From: Mytilisepta virgata
Lineage: Eukaryota; Mollusca; Bivalvia; Mytilida; Mytilidae
NCBI GenBank assembly: GCA_028015205.1
Contig: CM051514.1
Location: 33,186,150-33,250,149, forward strand
Reading direction: 5' to 3'
DNA length: 64,000 nt
The notes beneath the pieces are model-generated. The model was not told the DNA's origin. It saw only the letters and a program-made list of their open reading frames with translations, and did not search any database. The translations under genes and the position numbers were made by a program. Positions 60,601 to 64,000 of the stretch are shown here, one piece after another (position 1 is the stretch's first letter; every line of letters starts with the position of its first letter).

Positions 60601-61226
60601 GTGACAGGTTAACAGACTCGGGGTTGGGGGGGGGGGGGGTCACTTCCAATATATGATGAGGTAGGGATGAGCCACTGGAATAGGTACCTTTTTCACGCTT
60701 TGTAATATATGATAAGGGTGTGCAAGTGAGATGAAAATATGTGATAAGGATAGGAATTTCTGATGGGATTATGTGATAAGGTCAATATGTTGCATTTAAA
60801 TAAAATATCATTCAGTCTGACAGTTTATGTGTATAATCAATCATTGCAGTATAAATCAAACATTGTTTTTCTTGAAAATAAAGAATTTCTGTTCATTATA
60901 ATCGTTTTGATCCAAATATATGAAAAGGTATACTTTTCGGCATAAATATATGATTACGTATACTTTTCTGCTAAAAATATGGGATAAGGTATACATTTTT
61001 GAGATTTTTAATATATGATAAGGGTGGGGGTCCTGGTGTGCCAGCAGCTCACCCCTACCAAAAGACATTGAGTGACCCCCCTGAGGTTCCAGACTGACAT
61101 ATTCCAATTAACACTTCTATAGACCAGATACACAAATCACACAAGCTGGCGGGGCCCTTTCTGACATTGTCAGTATTCTAGTTGATATTTTGTAATACCA
61201 CAGCTGACAGTTACTGTTTGACATTT
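60601..61226. other. G run and degenerate 'atatgataagg' repeats
   Basis: A G run lies near 60626-60639. 'atatgataaggt' and 'atgtgataaggt' motifs recur irregularly to 61025. No coding evidence. Confidence 0.5.
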
Positions 61227-61407
61227 GGGCTATTCCATTAAAATGGATGTGGGTGGGTAGGAAGGGAAGTTTTATTATAGGACATGGGTCCTGAGTCATT
61301 TTCAGTGTGTGCCTATTGGGTGTATGTACAGTTATAAAAAAAAATGTTGTTGGGGTATTTTGAAAGTCCCTTCCTACCCTTCCACATTCATTTTAATGGA
61401 ATAGCCC
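61227..61407. mobile_element. 181-bp MITE with GGGCTATTCCATTAAAATG ends
   Basis: The first ~40 bp (GGGCTATTCCATTAAAATG, then 'ggtaggaaggg') are inverted at 61371-61407. It is flanked by TT on both sides. Confidence 0.85.
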
Positions 61408-61679
61408 TTACTGAATTTCATGTAAATTCCCTTAGTTTTTGAAAAATTCTGGAATCACAATTAAAAAAGTAATTGTTCTATGTCATTGGGCCAAGTGTAT
61501 CTGACGTTCTACTGTCAGTATGTCTCTGTAATAGAACTACAAGAAATTAAAACGTGGGTTTAATTTTTGCTTTCTTTTAACTTATGGCATTTTCTAATCA
61601 ATAAAATCATCACATTAATTTGCAAATTGATAGTAACTTTTAAGACAGATTATGCAAATGCATTTCCATCTTTTAACAG

Positions 61680-61738
61680 CTGATTGGCTTGTACAAAATT
61701 ACCTGGTTAAGTATGCTACAAGCAATAGTGATACAAGG
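61680..61738 (+). pseudogene. Probable aminopeptidase exon remnant (NYLVKYATSNSDT)
   Basis: After acceptor ttttaacag, two bases and then codons give DWLVQNYLVKYATSNSDTR, resembling the M1 'F..GL..YL.KY...NA.T' segment. The expected DLW and a GT donor do not follow. Confidence 0.5.
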
Positions 61739-61784
61739 AACAAAGCCATGAAATTCTGTTTAATTTAATTCTTTGTAATTTTAG

Positions 61785-61963
61785 CAATCACAAATCAGTG
61801 GTAGACTTCAAGATGTCAAGGCCATTATGGATACCTGGATACTACAGATGAACTACCCTGTTGTCAAGATAACAAGGTAAAATGGCAATCTCCACTTGGA
61901 ACAGAAAAGATTTTTGTTTAATCCAACAGCACCTGATCCTGGAGATTATATCTCACCATTCAA
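61785..61963 (+). pseudogene. Aminopeptidase exon with internal TAA
   Basis: The acceptor is ttttag and the donor gtaagt. Thirty-one codons (QSQISGRLQDVKAIMDTWIL to VVKITR) precede TAA at 61878-61880. The same frame then continues NGNLHLEQKRFLFNPTAPD. An alternative donor GTAAAA at the stop would leave the wrong frame and a 28-base intron, so a true nonsense codon or a base error is more likely. Confidence 0.88.
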
Positions 61964-62940
61964 GTAAGTTACATCTTGTTGTATACATGATCTCATGAGA
62001 TAAATCTTTGGGCTTAGGCGCTTCACTTGTTGAAGAAACTTGTAAACAGGAATGCTGGGACTTCTTAGATTGTTTAGTAACCAAGTTTGCAAAGGAAAAA
62101 TTCTGATTATTATTATGGCAATTTATGGCAGTAGTGGAGACAACTCCAAATGATGTAAAATCTCATTTGGTGTCACTAATAAAGTCCTTGTGTACTAACT
62201 GCAGTGTGTCTATGCAAACATTCATATCGAGTTGGTTGTGAAAACGATACAAGATGTCAAGTTAGTCAATGTCAAGAAAAGGTGGGCCAAGTTTGATTAA
62301 AACGTTAAACCTAATATAGAGTAAATAAAAGGACATAGGGGCATTGAGGCCCATATTTGGCCTAAAATATGACCGAAAATAAAACCCAAAACAAGCAAAG
62401 AGATATGTGTGTAAAAATAATATAAACTTTGTCAAAACAAAAGAAAAGTACCATATTTCTTACATTAATATGCCAATAAACCATCACCAAAATGATGCAG
62501 TTTCATAAAAGTCTCAAGATTTTCATGATTTTGGCCAATTTTCACATAAGCTTTAACCTTCTTATTTCAAAGTATATTTATGATCACTTCAATCTTGAAT
62601 ATATAACTTGAAGCTTTTTATAAGAAAATAATTTCTTAATCAAAATCGTTTTGAAATATTGTTTTGTTGGAGTAAATAGAGTTAATTTGAAAATTTTATA
62701 AATGGATTTCAAAAAAGTATTTCTTGAAGTTTGGTGTTCAACAGCAGAAGTTCCTGGCATGTCTGTCATATATATTTTTCTAAAACATGACGGCAATAAT
62801 ATCAAGGCAAGTGAAAGTAACTTGTACCTGGACTTTGTGAACTAAATTTTTTCAAACAATTAATCTGAATGAAAATTGAAGAGAAATGGATTTTATTTAA
62901 TAAAGGATATGAAATAAAAAGATATGATGTTATTTTACAG
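61964..62940. other. Intron, nothing recognised
   Basis: AT-rich sequence. A minus-strand open frame at 62584-62805 has no family character. Confidence 0.4.
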
Positions 62941-63041
62941 CTACACATGGAAGATACCATTTACCTATACTACAAGTGATAACTTACAGTTTAACCAGAC
63001 CTACAAAGATGTTACTTGGTTTGAGTTACAACCAGAAATGG
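62941..63041 (+). CDS. Aminopeptidase exon (NYTWKIPFTYTTS)
   Basis: The acceptor is tttacag and the donor gtaact. Thirty-three codons with one shared base at each end, to WFELQPEM. Typical 'W.IP..Y' M1 segment. Confidence 0.87.
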
Positions 63042-63807
63042 GTAACTATTACATTATTAGCAAAACAATGATTTTAGCTGATGTTTTGTGATACAGATAA
63101 AACAAACTAACCAAAATTCCTGTGAATGGCATTCTTGCCATAAAAAATTCTGTTTAGAACCCCTGAGATGACCAAGTAAATACTGGATAATAAATGGCAC
63201 AAGACATGCAATTGTTTTCCTGTTACAGAAGTCATGAAATAATAGTCTGCCATTAAGTCTGTAAGTTTCCTTGAAACATGGGAGATGGCTCAAAACGATC
63301 GCCATACACTGGCACATATCCAGTTAAACTTTCAGGGTGTGATGTAAGTCCACTTTTTACGTAATTTGACAAATCACGAGCCATGGTAAAAAAAAGTCTC
63401 TGCAAAGTAAAATGTACCTCTTTCATGGTCTCCGTGTAGAATAAAAATTATCTTTGTTTTATTTATTTAATCCTTTCAATATTTCTATGTCAAATGCCTC
63501 AGGTAAATACACTTTTAAAACAACACTAGTTAATCAGTTATCATGGTTGTTTTTGTTACAGTAGGTCCATATATCATGGTGCAATGATAATTTTTTTTAT
63601 GGACTTCTTTCGTATCCCTCATGTCAAAGTTCATTGCAGGTCTTGAGCCAAATGCAGATCTTTTTTGGTTCTTGAAGCTCCAAAGATTGTTGTGACTGCA
63701 TAAATCATTTAACCTGTTTTGGTACTGGTATTACATCATTATATGTATCTGATTGAGAAGAATATTTGCAAGGTCTATGAAAATGACTGTATTCCGTTAC
63801 CTTGCAG
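63042..63807. other. Intron, nothing recognised
   Basis: No repeat boundary or exon. The minus-strand open frame at 63057-63317 lacks family features. Confidence 0.4.
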
Positions 63808-63929
63808 ATATTCCAACAACAAGTACTGGATGGATTGTGGGTAATGTACAACAATATGGCTACTACAGAGTGAACTATGATGATGAAAACTGGCAGGCGT
63901 TGATTTCACAGCTCAAAACTGATCATAAG
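63808..63929 (+). CDS. Aminopeptidase exon (YGYYRVNYDDENWQALISQL)
   Basis: The acceptor is cttgcag and the donor gtatta. It contains the signature YYRVNYD and ends LKTDHK in phase 0. Confidence 0.92.
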
Positions 63930-64000
63930 GTATTATGTGTAATCAGTAAAAGGAAAGCCCATGAATCAAATTACTTAGGACCTCTTGAATATACAACACA

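Larger units (their letters stand above)
61680..63929 (+). pseudogene. Central block of an M1 aminopeptidase, displaced, with an in-frame stop
   Basis: Exons at 61785-61963, 62941-63041 and 63808-63929, plus a probable remnant at 61680-61738, encode the part of the M1 enzyme between SYSK and VIPTVNR. This is the beta-sandwich domain (DVKAIMDTWILQMNYPVV, QKRFLFNP) and YYRVNYD. Splice phases agree. The last exon ends in phase 0, exactly what the exon at 21418 needs. TAA at 61878-61880 interrupts the first full exon between KITR and NGNLHLEQ. The GAS.IRM exon was not found. Either this is a decayed second gene whose 5' part is lost, or it is the missing middle of the 8278-28303 gene placed out of order. 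The gene may continue past the window. Confidence 0.82.

Noticed and set aside
61871..61905. Tiny intron removing the TAA at 61878
   Set aside because: The only GT-AG choice gives 28 bases and the wrong frame for the following family sequence.

Overview
The window is animal nuclear DNA: AT-rich, with multi-exon genes, GT-AG introns and dense interspersed repeats. Several features point to a bivalve mollusc, though no species marker is visible. These are an intronless B-box/coiled-coil/beta-propeller gene of a type that is expanded in bivalves, tRNA-derived SINEs, repeats built around AGCTCACCTGG hairpins and GACCTTGACC motifs, and a Tc1 element. The species assignment is inference.

Layout. 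38-1738 (-) is a complete intronless TRIM-like gene without a RING. 8278-28303 (+) is an M1 zinc aminopeptidase with 13 recognisable exons in consistent splice phase. They include GAMEN, HELAH...E and the catalytic-Tyr exon, and end in a normal stop. The N-terminal exons are not seen. The gene also lacks a central block between 21262 and 21418. Exons encoding most of that block lie 40 kb further on (61680-63929) in the same orientation, with matching splice phases and one in-frame TAA. Introns hold a Tc1 transposon (8521-10058, broken transposase), MITEs, SINEs, minisatellites and a 166-bp satellite.

28.3-60.1 kb is a repeat-built block. It holds a TA-flanked inverted-repeat element (30545-35209), a roughly 3.9-kb segment present three times (31911-35744, 36661-39399, 56146-60059; the middle copy lacks its start), and a tandem array of nearly seven copies of a 2411-bp unit (39403-56145), with one truncated copy at 35748-36645. 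Each unit carries a Penelope-like reverse transcriptase remnant with the same stops and frameshifts.

Main discovery. Every array unit carries a sequence that fits a complete type I hammerhead ribozyme: conserved core, three paired stems and a permitted NUH cleavage triplet, once every 2411 bp. A transcript through the array would be predicted to cut itself into 2411-nt monomers. The protein-coding part is dead in the same way in all copies, so the array spread after coding ability was lost while the ribozyme stayed intact.

All calls are by reading the sequence. No database search, folding program or expression data were used.
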